From Watersipora subatra (taxonomy: Eukaryota; Bryozoa; Gymnolaemata; Cheilostomatida; Watersiporidae): 64,000 nucleotides of DNA. The translations under genes and the position numbers were made by a program. Shown here one piece after another: positions 22,901-36,211 of the stretch (position 1 is its first letter; each line of letters opens with the position of its first letter). The DNA lies in assembly GCF_963576615.1 (NCBI RefSeq), contig NC_088708.1:48347196-48411195 (forward strand), read 5' to 3'. A model generated the notes under the pieces. It worked only from the letters and a program-made list of their open reading frames with translations, had not been told where the DNA came from and searched no databases.

Positions 22901-25900
22901 TCAATGTAACAATAAATGAAATGATAAACTACACCTAACGTTGCAATAACAATAATAATAACAATAATATTTCAAACTTTTTAGGATTTGCCTGCTTTGA
23001 ATTAGTTTAATTTTTTGCATAATAAATATATATAAATAAAATATACTTTTTCCCATACTTCATGCCATACACGTTTAAAATCTGTAAAACATTTAGAGAT
23101 TTTTCATGAGCAACGAGAAAGTAGCTGATAGCAGCGATAGTTTAGCATTGATCATTGACAGCTTTTAATCTCAAGAAATTGCAGCAAAAGCTCCTTCTAG
23201 TGCTTTCAACATGCCATGCTGATATTTGTCACTACAACCCTTAGAATTTATGTTTTCTGACACAAATATGTCATGTTAAACTGTGAGTATTAAATTCTTA
23301 ACAAGCTCATAGATTTTTATGGAGTCAAAAGTGCTATCAATTATAGTCTTCTCTCAAAGTGTATGTCAGCGAGTCAGACAGCAGGAGTAAGTTGACTAGG
23401 AGGGCTGACCTGCCTGTCAGTTTGAGCTTTTCAATATGGCATCTTCCAGATTTCTGGCACAACAATTCAGATGAAGAGATAATGACCTCTTGGCAATGTT
23501 GGCTTACATAAACTATTTAGTGATACCAAAAAGTAAAACTTAAAAATAGTACATGTACATAAAAAACATGGTCAGCTTTTTTTATTACAATATGTTTTTT
23601 TTAGATAAGGATGATCGGAAGTATTTTTTAACAATTAAGTAATTTCTATAAATTTATAATATAGCTGTTGCTCATATTTGAAAAGCAAATTATTTGCAGT
23701 AGATAAAAGGGTTAACCAATCTAGAAAAATAACTTTCTTGCAATATATTTGTGAACATTTTAAAATGCTTTTGTTTTCGAAACTACCAAACTAGAACCAA
23801 AAAGCAAAATTTCTTAAAATGAGAACTGATCCCTTCTTGTAACAAGCTAAACCTTTAAGTAAACAAAAGCAAGTCATCAAACGTCATTAAAAACTGCAAA
23901 CTTTAGTGCGATTAAAAGCATCAGCAAACGCTAAAGAAATAAAGCATTTTCCATTTTCCTCAGTGTATAGTTTAGAGAGGTGACGATTTCAAGTGAATAA
24001 ATACAGTATTTGAGTGTTCACACCTAGTACACTTGTAAAAGACTTACTAAAGGGTTTCTAGTAGTGCAATCATTGAGAAGCCAACACTTAGATTTGTTGA
24101 AATAGTCCAGCTGAGTTATTGAATTGCTGGTAGAACAAGAGCTAATTGGAAGATAAAGCTTTTACACTCTGCACAAGAAATTAACATTGGCCAAAATATC
24201 TGATGCAGTTATACATGTAGTTATAGAGCCAGTTGACATAAAACAGACATTTCTAATATCAGAACAGAGTATAAAAAATATTTTTCAACCATAATTAGAA
24301 CACAACCAACTCTCAGCAATTTGGAAAGGCTTTTATTCAAAAACTCTTGACCTGAATTCATCGACCTGAAAGTTTTAGTGAGCGACACCTGCCTGCTAGC
24401 GAGCAAGAAGTCTGGCAGCACACGCAATCAATTATTCAAGTAACGCCATTGAGCTATTTGCAGCACCATTGACCTACTTGTTGTCACAGAGAGGGATACT
24501 GAAAAAAATATTCATCATGATTATGATTATTAGTAAAGAGCTTTTCTGTAATGTCTTTCACTTTCAGTGTCATTGCGCCGTGTTCGAGCAATGGAAAGCT
24601 GGGTGTATGCTAAGCTGATGGACAAGTGAAGTAGAAAGAGGTACACGAGGTGTGCAAACAGAGACTTATAGATTTAGCAGTGATTTTTACCTGCTATCAA
24701 CTCATCTGGAAGTAAACAGATTTCATTTCCTGTAAACTGAACTTTTGATAGTTCAGCTCTCCCCACACCAAGTGATGGAACTAAGTTATGAGTAAATGTA
24801 GATAGTGATAAAATACATTATACATTTAAATGATGCAGGCTTCATCATTTTATTTATGTACTAACTGAATACCGGTGTTGCACGGGTAATAAAAATAATT
24901 ACCCGATGAATTTGAGTAACTTAAGCTAGTAACTTAAGCTGGTCTAAATATATAATGTAATAAGAACCGTGCCTGAAACCAGTTCATTAATCGTTATGTT
25001 ACGCGTAATGATCTCTCACACAATCATGATTTTTAAGCTTGCTTGTAGTAACCAATAGCATTTTCCTAAGCGCTTTAAGAGTGCGCATTTTAATCGATGT
25101 AACGAGTATAACCACAATTATTCCTTTGTACAGCAATGTAGTTGTCTTGGCCTAGTGGATAGAACATCTGCTGAAATCCGGTGAAAACTAGATGTTTTAT
25201 TCAGTAAAACTTTATTGCTATAACTGAATGAACGACAAACAACCAAAAGCCAAATGATAAACACTGAGGGTCATATACATGTATATACTAGATGAATGCA
25301 CGGCGTTGCCTGGAAAATAAAAGGCCTTTGGACAGAAAATTTATTTTTATTCAACATATTCACCCATTCTAACTTTTAAACATCATATCACGAGAAAAGT
25401 GTTTTTTGTGCAGTTAAAATGAATTAAGAGTAGAAAGTTTCAGTTTTCAAACTTTTCAAATAACTGTAACTTTAAATTTCATATCATGAAAGAAGTGTTT
25501 TGTTGAAATAAATTAGGAGGAAAAACAAAAATGTAAAGGTGTTTGAATGTAAGTGTGAAATCATTAGCAAGTAATAGCTAAATATGGTCTGTTTTGCTAC
25601 AATTACCAGGAAAAATTATTTGGTATACGATTATATGATTTTAGTTTGTTTCAGCGTTGACGTCATAAGGTGAAAATATTGTATAGATGTATAGAGTGGT
25701 ATAGAAACCTATGGTAATTATCTAATGCAATCACTGCTTGTTAACCTTTTTTAACCTTGGTAACTATAGTTACCTATAATAACTTTGGTGAATTTGTGGT
25801 TATGATCTGCAAGAAAATGTAACATTACAATGTACTACTTAGTACATACAGAGTTCTTACCTTCAAAACAGACGTGTAACATAAACGCTGAATCTAACTT

Positions 25901-28900
25901 AAATGAATTTAGCATAATAAAAGCATACTTGAAAGAAGTTTTAGTATGCGTTTTTGTAAACTTTTAACCAAAAGTTTATCACTTATATGGTGGTTTGCGA
26001 ACTTATTCTTAACATAACGGATGACGCTGAACTGAGATACAATCATCAAATTTTAATTTCGAAAGAAATCATTGTCGATATCGTTTTGCGGAAAACAAAT
26101 TATCTCTAGCACAGCAAAGAGGAAAAAGGGTTAAGAGTTAATAGAGTTTAAATTAATGTGGGCAATCGAGACAAGGTATACGATATATGATAAGAGCAAT
26201 AGAATGCTAAAGACTGTATAGCTCAGTGGTTAAACACGTGGTTTGAAACTTGCGATTAATCTGCTTGAGTTCAAATCCAGCATGAAACAGAAACTTAGTT
26301 CCAATATTTTAATAGTTACAGCCGGACATATCGAAGTACAGACATACATACAAACACTTTGAGATTTATATAGACTAGCTGTGCTACCCGGTACATTACC
26401 AATGGATAATTTGAGTAAGCTTACTAATAAGAACCCAGCTTCTCATGACTTTACGCTTTTCATGATGTTACGCCATTACTTTGCGTGGTGACCGAGCGCG
26501 GTAGTGTATTTGCTGAGATATATCGCCTAAGGAATTCATTAAGTTCGTGTGGCTGAATTGGTAAGGCATCAGACTGGTGAACCAGAGAGTCTGAGATCAA
26601 ATCTTCTGCGATACAGATTCTTTATTCCAACATATTAATTAATAGCTATCGCTGGACATACTGAAGGAAGAACAACAGATGACAAACTTTGAGATTTGTA
26701 TAGACTCAGCTGAACAGCAACATGAGGTCAGCAATCAAGTGTGATAAAAAAGAATCACAATGCTAGTTCAAATAAGGAATAAGACTTTTCTTTACATTGA
26801 ATAAAACAAGGGCATTTATGTTACGTAAATATGAACCTCTCAGAAAGGTGGCTTAAAATACATTTTCACACAACTAAGACATTAAAAAGAATTAAATTTT
26901 CCCATGTTTAAAACATATGATTCTTTAAAGCATATGTTCCAAAAGTTGATGCTATAAGGCGATGCTGAAACTTGCCTAAAAGTCTAGAAATACAAAATAA
27001 GATGTTTTGCTTGATCACAGATATTCAGTGCCAAATTAAAATATCTCAAACTTTTCAAAGCCATGCAAGATTTATTGGCATTGAAAGTTAAAACTAAAAT
27101 TATATATCTGTGGCATTATAATTTTTTTAATTTAAATATTTTTTAAAGCGTAATGTCAGAGTATTAGACACACTGTAATGGGCATTGGGTAGGCCTAGTT
27201 CTCTGTTTGATATACATACAGTATCATATAGTATAATTTATATTTGTGATAAACATTTTAACAAGTGTACTATTCATATTTAAAATCAGAATAAAAATGT
27301 GAATTTCTAATTCCAACACAATTTGCATATTTACGAAAATCTGATAAACTGGGAACACCTGAACATACCTGGAGTCTTGACAAGGTCATCCTCGATAATC
27401 TCTGGTTGTTCTTCTACTGTCTTGTCATCCTTTTCCTCCTCTTCGTCATCTGGCTTATCAAGCATGGCCATCAGATCCTAGTATATACATAGCTCAACAA
27501 GGTGAGGAAACACAACTCCTATGAACCTTACCTCAGTACTAGGTAACCAATTTTTGAGTTTTATGAAGAAGGTTCTTTGGACATGATTTTCGTTGTGTGT
27601 ATGTTGTGAAACTTATATGAGTGGCAGAAATCGGCAGCAAGAGTAAATGAGCACATCTGTATGCGGCAGCAGTCAGCAGCAAATACAGTCTAAGAACCAC
27701 AGTTTGATAATACTAAATTTGTTCATCAAGTGTGTAAAAAGTTATAAATCTTTACATAATATCATTAGATCATATTGATATGGTGCGACATATAAAATCA
27801 ATTGTTTTAGTTTTTTTATAGTTTTTTTGTTTTGTATTTATGAGAAAGGAGCATGACAAATATCACAAGAGTTGAAAATCAATAATGTTTTATCCACTGC
27901 CAATGCTTAGCAGCGTACAACTGATCACAGGTCTAGATTATACATTTTCAACTGTTCTACCTCATGATGGTCATTAAAAAATGTTGACTTTAACAAGAAC
28001 AAATGTGGCGAGCTTTTTAATTGCAGTCATATCAAGCAGAAACTAGGAAGCACGTTTTTTCCTTCTACTACTAAAGTGGAAAAAATGAAATGTAATGACC
28101 TTGACACAGGAAAACTACTACGATAGGTTCGAAGACATCACAGACAACACTTGAAGAAAGAAAAGCTGAATATTGCAATATATTAATTAAACGATTTTTT
28201 TTGCTTATTTGGTTTTATTTGTTTTTCAGACAATAATCTGTATATTCAGCGTTCAGCCAACTAGCTGATTCGATTATACATTCTTTTTCTGTTTACTTTT
28301 TTTCTGACCTTGCGGATTTGTTGCAAGTTCGGCACAAGCTTTGTACCAAAATTTCATGTTTGCGTTTTCTTATCAGATTAAAAGCAACGACTTTAATTTC
28401 TAGTGAAAAACCTAATTTTATCTAGAAGTCGACAAATCAGAGAGACAGTGCTGTTTCCACGCCGAACAAGTTGAGTGGAGTGCTTTGCAGTTAATGAGAA
28501 ACAAACCACTGGAACATTAGTAGGTTAGTTAAAATAGAAAAGTAAGTTATGATGGAAGAAGGAGAATGCACATGTTCACTAAGATGACTTCCACAACAAA
28601 TTCAGTTTAGGAGAAATAACTTTAAACTAACCAAACTCGCTTGAAGGTTGTTTATATCGATACTCATCTAAATATAAACATGAGAAAGGATATAAAAATA
28701 CAAACTCAATACAAAGTTCTTTCAATGTAAATCCCTAACAACTGCATACACATCACTGTACACCTGTACACATCACGCTATACAATGCATAAATAATGGT
28801 AATTCATATCAACCAAAGTCATCCGTGTCAGAACTCTCACAGACATGTGAAATCATTCAAAAAACATAATTGAATAACACCAGAATGTGTCTGTGCAGTT

Positions 28901-31355
28901 TGTTTTATACATACACTGATGTTTTCGTCACTTCTCTCGAAGACTTCATTTTCACGAGTAACTTCATTAGTGTTTGGCTTATCACATTAAAAACAAGTTA
29001 GCACAGAGAATTGTATACGAGTGATACTGACGTAAAAAAGCCTTAATGGTAAGACAGTGTAGTCCTTGACAATTCCTCAGCAAGATATTAAAATAGAGAT
29101 GAATTTTAAAACTTTTCTCGCGCTAAAGTCATAGAGCTCGATAATAAAAGTGACCAACCATAGATAGAACTTGTGTATCATTTAAAATTTGCTATGATAA
29201 CTCAAGGTGAAAACACTAGTTCCGCAAACATATCTTTAAGAAATGAGATGCTTTTTTCATCTTTCAATGAACGTATAAGCAAGCAGATCTAACGTATATC
29301 ATAATAAAATCTTCATTGCTTATGAGTATCTAGGGATATGAAATGAATATAATGGGTTAGGTTAATAAAAAATAACTAGTTTACAATTAACTCTGTGGTA
29401 AAAGGATCTGTATAGAGATCAACATATTATGACAGTATGTCAGTGTTTAACATATACAATGTATGTTGAGTATAATGCTATACAACAATAAGCATCTATA
29501 ATATGTATAAATGCATATGATATACGCCTGTATAACATGTAGATATCTAAATTATATACATATTGTACCAAAAATCTATCCTGGGATACTATTTATCAAG
29601 TAAGTTTGTATTGTTATATCTACTGTTAGCTTTTTTTAACGTAAACTAGTAACATTTAACAAGAGAGAAACTGCACAGAAAAAATAATTACAGTTCTTAA
29701 ATTGATACAAAGAATGTTACAAGATCAACTTGAGGTGAACAAGCTAACGGGAAGTGTATAGAGCTACCTCTGTGTTCTCTCTATCAGCTCCTTCACCATC
29801 TTCCCCCTCTTCACCTTGTTGGCCACCTTCTTTGGTCTCTTCCTCTGCACCTGGTTCCCCATCTACAAGAATCAACAACTAAAACGTTTAACTACATCAT
29901 AAAGATTTTCTAAGATAATTAAATACCAGTCAACTAACCATTTTAATAACTTATTTTAACAGTATTAAAAGTAGTTGATACTCTTATGTGTGTTAATAGT
30001 CATACCAAAGACTACTAACATGACAAACTAACTACATGTAACTGACTAACTAGACAAATACATGTTGTGTTAACAAATACATAACAAAGCATAGTGGTAG
30101 TGCAAACAAAGTCTGTTAATAATATAAAGATATTATTACTCAAAATTGTGTTAACCGTTTTAGCAAAGCATGTTAGCGGTCTTAACAAAGTATGATGACA
30201 GTGTTGGTGATTACATGTTAATGGTTATTGTTAACAACCATGCAAATACTGACACAAATTTACATCCAAGCGAGTGAACATGTTAACACAAACATAACAG
30301 TATAATTTTCTCTGTTAACCCATTGACAAGTAACATAGCCCTACGAAACTGTGTTAACACTCATAATGACCAATGTTAGCAGACTAAATGAATAAGTTCG
30401 AAGCTATGCTTTAATACAAGCAAGGTAGAAAAGGTAACGGAAATAATAATTGTTGTAACATAAGTTATATTCGGGTTGGAAAATAGGCTTTCTCAATTTC
30501 TATATTTTTTCAGCAACATATAGCGACAAATGTTCTGTGATTTTCTAGTTTGACCCTTTTTTATTAGTGAGAGATAAGCTGCCACTACAGCTAAACTCAT
30601 ATACGGAGTGCAACTCTTTATCACCATTCAGCTTATTGAATTTTAACAATGATGCAAAATTGGCTTTCGGTTTTTTCATTCTAAGACAGTTTCTTAATAG
30701 AAAATCTTAAATACTATTCATCGCTGTCTCAACTATTTTATCTTTGTTAATGGTAGATAGTGGAGAGTACCTCAAGATCTATTAGCAGATGCTACCTGAT
30801 TATAAGGAAAGTGGACAAAAGAAAATGGCGACGGGCATATACCTTGTTCTGGAAGAGGAGCTTCCTCTACGACCTTCTTACGAGGGTAAAAGCTCTTGGA
30901 GAGATAAGAGAGGTGATCATAGGTGGTGATGAGGCAGCGATAACCAGCATCGGTCAGAGTCAGCAGCTTGGGAATATCAAAGGCAATCGCACCCTCAGGA
31001 AACTCAAATGACTTAATTCTGCCAAACAAACAATATTTCACAAGCTTTTCTTGTGATGACAAAATCAACATATGAACATTGCCAACTAAAATGCCTTGTA
31101 TGGTCCACTTATTTGCTATAAAAAGGTCATAGTGCACTTAGCTGCTATAGTAAGGTCATAGTTCTTTTAACTAATATAATAAGGTCATAGTTCACTCAAC
31201 TACTATAAGAAGGCCGTAATTCACTTAGCTACTATAATAAGGTAACAGTTCACTAAACAGCTATAGTACGGTCATAGTTGACCTCACTGCTATAATGTCA
31301 TAAACCATAGTTCATCTAACTGCCCCGAAGATGTTGAGGTGTAATAAGGCTGCAT

Positions 31356-31390
<35 letters not shown>

Positions 31391-34300
31391 AAGCTATCTT
31401 TTTCCTATAAAAGCGATAAGTTCAATTATAATATGCAACTAACTAACTCGTGCACTTACCGAGGGTTTCTACTCAGGTTTCCCCAGATATAGAGGCGAAC
31501 CTGGTCATCATGGAAAACACTCTGAAGGTTAAGTGTCTCAGAATTCATGAGATGTGTCGCTTTAAGAGTCACGTCATGCGAGGCCAGGTCTAGCTTCTCA
31601 TTCACCAGCTGCTGCAGCTCTGATATCGTCTGCAAAGAAGATTGCCACTTCAAAAAACAGCCAAGTTTGGTAATGATGATGTAGTCACTGGTAACACAGC
31701 ACCAGCACACATTTATGATTTCTAGTTGTTTTTGCCGCCATTCTTGAAAGAAATCGCACTGTCAGCCAACATCAGTCCAGGGGAAGCAAGTAAATTTTCA
31801 CATGTCCCGATAATCAAGCTTACTAAACATGAGAAGGCAATTACACACATACCTGTCGGTAACGCTGCAGTTCTTGTTCCTTGATTTCTCCTTCAGGTGT
31901 ATCAGATATGATAAACTCGAGCTCCTCTATCAACTGCAGTGAGCAGAACAAACATACTGTTTTGAGTTTTGATAGAATATAATGCCAAATATTATATAGC
32001 TTGGTATCCTATAACTAAACATCATGTGACTTGACATAATGCAACTTGACATAGTGTGACCTGACATAATACGACTTGACATTATGTAACTTGACATTAT
32101 TGACTTGACACAATGGGACTTAACATAATGCAACTTGACATAGCGTGACCTGACATAATACGACTTGACACAACGCGACTTGACGCCATGTGATTTGACA
32201 CTATCTTATGAAAAGAGGTGGTGTGACCTAATATTGTATGATTTGAAATTATATGAGCTAATACCGTAACGCTTGATATCATATTACTTGAAATCACCAA
32301 GCTATATTGTGAATAATGAGGTTCTATTATTAGACGTTGGAGTGAGTAGATAAGATGATTTCAGAGTGATATGTTCACCAGCCGTCAGCAGTCAGCAACA
32401 TTTTAGCTGTTGAGCAAAAAAAAAGAATTTTAATGCTTTAGTAAAAAATGAATGAAAAAACATACAGTATATGTATTTATAAAACATGGAAATAGAAAAA
32501 AACAACAGAAAGATAATTTCAAAATCACAACTACTAAGACTATTTATGTAAAATCTAATTGCTTTGTTTGAAAAGAAAATTCACAGCCCAAGGTCCACAA
32601 GGCACAGATGAAGAAATACAACAGGCTGCGATCCAGGCACTAACACAATGAACACTGCAATACTAGACTCTACCTCACGAGTATGTCGACATTTGGGGAG
32701 GATTTCCTCGATGCTACTGCGTGCAGTGTCCTCTCTCTCTAAATTTATATACGTGTTGATTTCTCCGGCTATGGTGGGATCTGCAGAACCATTGCACCTC
32801 ATATACCGCTCCCACTAAAAACAAACAGCTTTGTAAACAGCAACGTAAAATTAACTTATTTTATCATAAGTTCTATAAATAGGGCAGTTATCATATTTTC
32901 AAAAATCACCAGGCTAACAGCTCTCACTACTCCTGTTTTAACTGCTTAAAGAGGTCTGAGGGTTAGAGATGTTTTGAGCAATGTTATTTTTAGCTACAGA
33001 ATGAGAGACCATTTACATGTCAACGACTGTCTTATAGCAAGACATCTCTTATGATATAACATTGCAGAAGTGAATTTAACCAGTCAAAATAGACAATCAA
33101 ATGAATATGCTATTTTAGTTGATAATTTATCTTTTGGAATAATTATATACTGAATGAGACCAAAATAATTTGACGAGTGTTTCCAAGATTCTTTGAAAGA
33201 AGAATTATTTAGCGTAAAGATAGACGATCATATTGGTTGATTCTAGAGAAAAGCCTGGAAGAACAGACACATAACAAAAATATATCTCTAACCTGAACAA
33301 TAAAAAGGCAAAAAAACACTACCCTACATAAAAATTCCAGAATTCTGAAACGTTCAACTAACTTTTCTACAAGTTATAATAACGAGACACTGTTACATGA
33401 TTTTATTCTGCCGAATAAACCATCAGTCTGTGAAAAGACATGCAGTCAGAGTATTTAGTTAAAAGACTTACTAACTTCCAAGGTTTTGATATAATTTAAT
33501 AAAACAAGTAGCTGATATAAAGCTATTTAATAGGCTATCATCACTGACTTGAACAAAGCAAAAGTAGTCAAGTCACTGTTAGGACTCCAAAAAATAACCT
33601 TTTAGCATCTGGGTAGCTGTAGTCGCTGCTGCCACCCAGAGTAGCTAAACATTTAAGGTGCGCCTGGGTAGCTGAAGTTACTGCTGCCACCCAGAGTAGA
33701 TAGAAATTTAAGGTATATAAAGTTATACCTTGGCATTCTTCCTTCTAGTGTCTTCCTGATTCCTGATAAAGCTAGAGTGCTTATCTATTAGATCATTCAA
33801 CTCTTCAAGTTGAGCTTTTCTTCTTTTTGATTCCTGAATTCAAATAAGCATTAATTAAATTAAAAGTTCCATCACCTAGCACCTGCTTGCCATTGTCATA
33901 ACTGTTTTGTATTGCATATAAGTCGATTGATGTTTACAAACTTAAAAGTGGTTGATGCAAAACATTAGTTCTAAATTTGGTATTATCCAAAGAATCGTAT
34001 GGTGATTTAGTAAAACAAGGTATGTGATCATTTACCGGTAGCACGTTAAAAGATACTACATCAAGTTAATTTAGTGAGCTTTACAAAGTCATCAAAAATT
34101 AACTGGAAACTACCCAATATTTACAGAGCATTCTTACCAATATCAACAAGTTTTATGATTCTGGTGTCTTATTGCATAGTTCTAATTTAACTAACTGGGT
34201 CAGATTATCCGAAGCTGCGTGTCCTGAGCTGCATCTGACTGCACATGTATTGCAGTTGGTGGAAAGTATTGCAGAAAGTTGTAAAGTTGGAAAGAAGGGA

Positions 34301-36211
34301 ACGTGGGTAGGTGGATTATATTTCAGTTGTTACATGTGCCTTAATTGCAAGTGTAGCAAATATGCGGATAAAATTTGTTGAAAAGCTTAGTTTGAGCGTA
34401 CTTATTATTTGTAATTTATGCACTCACCCACTTGCCCTTCTAGTCACCGCTGAGACCATAAAATTGCACGCAGTTAACTAACCAGGGTAAAATGATAAAC
34501 TACTTTGGATGGAATGAAAGAGGGTTTTAATAAAAAATGATATACTGGAGTGATCTATGTGACTAAATATAACTACATGCAGTAAATGGGCAAAATAACG
34601 GGCTATATTTGGTATTTTGACCATACCAGCGCTTACCTTGACTACCTCAATGAATGCCAATCTTGCAGCTTCAAGTTGCTAGTGTATTAAAGTAATAATT
34701 TGTAATATAGTTTGAAAAGTCATTTAGGAAAACATTCTATCAACGATTAACCATTGACATTAAATTAAAACACTCTCATAGCATTTGTCATACAATGACA
34801 CTTGTCATAGGATGTGTTATAAAATGACACTTGTCATAGGATGTGTCATAGGTTGACACTTGCCTTAACAAGTGTCATATGATGACACTAACCACAGAAT
34901 GTACCATCCAAGTATCACGGCAGTAAGTTGAACCTCCTAATTTTGGTTTCATACCAACAGCTAGCAACGCCTGACACAACAGTCACTACCAATATGAGCA
35001 AGTTGTGGCCTTAAACATTAAAAAAAATACTGCCATAATTATTAGGGAAAAGAAAGCGAGAAAAAATGTTAATATTGTATCTGCTTAAAAAGCGATGGGT
35101 TTGATTAATTGAATAAATTGGGATAAAATTATTCAGTAAAGATTACATTGTTAGCAGAAGTTACAACCTGCAACAATAATATAATAATGATAGTAATAAA
35201 TAAAAAATAATAAATTCAGAAACTTAATACAAAGTCATGCTTGCAAACAACATTGAAGTTCTTTTGTAAAGTAGAATTAAAAATTTGAAAAGAACATTTG
35301 ATGATTATGACTTGCTTTTACATTCAATTGTAGAAATAATGAGCAATTGTAGAATAATCAACTAAATGATCCAGCTGCAGAAAGCCTGAGCAGCTTTTCA
35401 AATAACTGTAGGATTTTTGTGCATCTAACAATACTCCTGACTGGTTGTCACATCTAACAGTAAGTTCTCATTTTAAGATGATTAGTAGAACATTCCAAAC
35501 AGAAAGTAATAATAATCTACCTCAGCCTCTAAACGCTTTCTTTCAACAGCTTCAACTTTTTCTCTTTCTGCTTTAGCTTGTTCTTCTTCAAGCTTTTTCT
35601 TTTGTTCTTCTTCTAAAATTTCAAAAATGGAAAATGAAAGTCTTTATGAATATTAGATTTGCAGGATCATAATCCAAATTGTTGCAATAGCCTTAAATTT
35701 ACAAAGTGAACGTACCCTCTTCTTGCAGTCTACGTTCATCTTCCTCTTGTTTCAGCTTATCTTTCTCGGCTTTGGTCAATTTCTTTTTTCCTGATTTGGG
35801 AGGCTAAAATGACCACTTCAACTTTCAATCAATGAGGAATGTTGTTAATAAGATAGAAAAGCCAGCACACTCTAATACAGAAACAACAAACAACTAAAAG
35901 CAAAATATAGCTGAGCAAACCATACTTTTAAATTTCTGGCTTCTTTTTTAGGCTGCAAAAAATTTGGTTGAACATTAATATTATTACGTCGTGGGTTGTC
36001 TGAATGCTTTGTTTTTTTTGTACGAAGTAAACTAAGTAACAGGATATTAATGCAATTTTGAAAGATGAGAGCAAAATGAATGTTACATATCTATCAATTT
36101 AAAAAAGCTCCCCAGCAACACGCTGAGCGTGTTGAACAAATATTATTTCGTTTGCAATGCAGCATCATAAGGTAAGAGCATGTCACGGGATAATGACAAA
36201 AGTCTTACCAT
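16904..36211 (-). CDS. DNAI7: DNAI7 (CASC1), axonemal dynein intermediate-chain-like factor
   Basis: The family acts in axonemal dynein assembly or function in motile cilia. Minus-strand exons from start to stop: 36209-36211 (ATG only, tentative), 35926-35952, 35716-35803, 35521-35612, 34637-34678, 33729-33833, 32674-32814, 31853-31933, 31460-31629, 30843-31018, 29768-29862, 28915-28977, 28632-28667, 27369-27477, 24691-24780, 22515-22658, 21819-21936, 20744-20874, 18955-19121, 18470-18559, 18132-18353, 17354-17455, 16904-17041. Phases agree throughout, total about 809 aa (human isoforms are about 716-730). Residues 10-110 are a Lys/Glu-rich coiled coil. The Casc1_N region includes WERYMRCNGSADP and LIEELEFIISDTPEG. 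An acidic Glu/Asp linker of about 110 residues follows and explains the extra length. The C-terminal Casc1 domain includes VHINMPFQSWEVRP and YSWSKWNGEQEA. The gene ends tail-to-tail 264 bp from NDUFA9 and starts head-to-head with ETFRF1. Confidence 0.93.
17887..18161. repeat. 46-bp tandem duplication of a DNAI7 exon-intron boundary
   Basis: Six units (17887, 17933, 17978, 18024, 18070, 18116) of 46 bp, one of 45. The last, 18116-18161, spans the 3' end of exon 18132-18353 and its GT donor. Units at 18070 and 18024 keep intact minus-strand donors (GAA|gtgagc, GT at 18085-18086; CAA|gtgagt, GT at 18039-18040). The three furthest units have lost the GT. Confidence 0.9.
19122..20743. other. DNAI7 intron, no recognised element
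   Basis: A 1.6 kb intron of AT-rich sequence. I could not define inverted repeats, coding remnants or RNA genes in it. Confidence 0.5.
21270..21345 (+). repeat. tRNA-like (SINE-type) segment
   Basis: The segment has a box A-like GGTGGATTGGTGCAGTTG and a box B-like AGTTTGAATTT about 45 bp apart, typical of a degraded tRNA-derived SINE head. The ends do not form an acceptor stem. It is intronic in DNAI7. Confidence 0.35.
21651..21765. repeat. 19-bp minisatellite (GCCTTATGTCATACGAAAT)
   Basis: Six head-to-tail copies with single-base differences (AAATG/AAACG), just downstream of DNAI7 exon 21819-21936 in transcript sense. Confidence 0.95.
22659..24690. other. DNAI7 intron, no recognised element
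   Basis: A 2 kb AT-rich intron. It has short poly-A and ATA runs but no repeat array, transposon end or coding remnant that I can support. Confidence 0.5.
24862..25288 (+). repeat. Composite SINE-like repeat, copy I
   Basis: It starts CTAACTGAATACCGGTGTTG and continues with a head module, a weak tRNA-like box A (GTCTTGGCCTAGTGGATAG near 25143) and a tail ending TATATACTAG. The same order of modules recurs at 26379-26712. It lies in the 2.6 kb DNAI7 intron between exons 24691-24780 and 27369-27477. Confidence 0.5.
25640..26130. repeat. Family B transposon fragment
   Basis: The segment resembles 48745-49270, an internal part of the TA-element at 48723-50148. Shared stretches include AACTATAGTTACCTA and TGGTTATGATCTG. 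No inverted ends were seen here, so it is a truncated or eroded copy. It appears to interrupt the second composite SINE-like unit. Confidence 0.55.
26213..26378 (+). repeat. tRNA-derived SINE-like unit (head type 1)
   Basis: Box A (TATAGCTCAGTGGTTAA) and box B (GAGTTCAAATCC) lie about 45 bp apart in a tRNA-like 72-bp head. The tail includes GGACATATCGAAGTACAGAC and ACTTTGAGATTTATATAGA. No paired acceptor stem or CCA context was found, so this is a retroposon relic, not a tRNA gene. Confidence 0.6.
26379..26712 (+). repeat. tRNA-derived SINE-like unit (tRNA-Thr-like head), copy III
   Basis: A head module (GTGCTACCCGGTACATTACC...) resembles that at 24862. Then comes a tRNA-like segment 26544-26618 with TGTGGCTGAATTGG (box A), CTGGTGAACCAG and GAGATCAAATC (box B), resembling tRNA-Thr. 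The tail shares GGACATACTGAAGG and ACTTTGAGATTTGTATAGAC with the unit just upstream, despite a different tRNA head. Confidence 0.6.
31121..31325. repeat. 29-bp minisatellite (TAAGGTCATAGTTCACT...)
   Basis: About seven degenerate 29-bp units (TAAGGTCATAGTTCACTCAA + CTACTATAA) in the DNAI7 intron next to exon 30843-31018. Confidence 0.85.
31359..31388. repeat. (TA)n microsatellite
   Basis: Fifteen uninterrupted AT dinucleotides in a DNAI7 intron. Confidence 0.95.
32021..32204. repeat. 15-bp minisatellite (ACTTGACATAATGCA)
   Basis: About 12 diverged copies of a 15-bp unit. The period keeps frames open, which yields Ser/Met/His-rich minus-strand frames that are not genes. Intronic in DNAI7. Confidence 0.85.
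33608..33717. repeat. 55-bp tandem duplication
   Basis: Two copies of CTGGGTAGCTGTAGTCGCTG...GAGTAG...TTTAAGGT, ending about 12 bp from DNAI7 exon 33729-33833. The splice site itself is not included. Confidence 0.85.
34771..34887. repeat. 29-bp repeat (TGACACTTGTCATAGGATGT...)
   Basis: About four units of which two are nearly identical. The motif TGACACTTGTCA is itself a near-palindrome. Intronic in DNAI7. Confidence 0.75.

Noticed and set aside
26544..26618. Functional tRNA-Thr gene
   Set aside because: Box A and B resemble tRNA-Thr, but the ends do not pair as a 7-bp acceptor stem, and a SINE tail follows.
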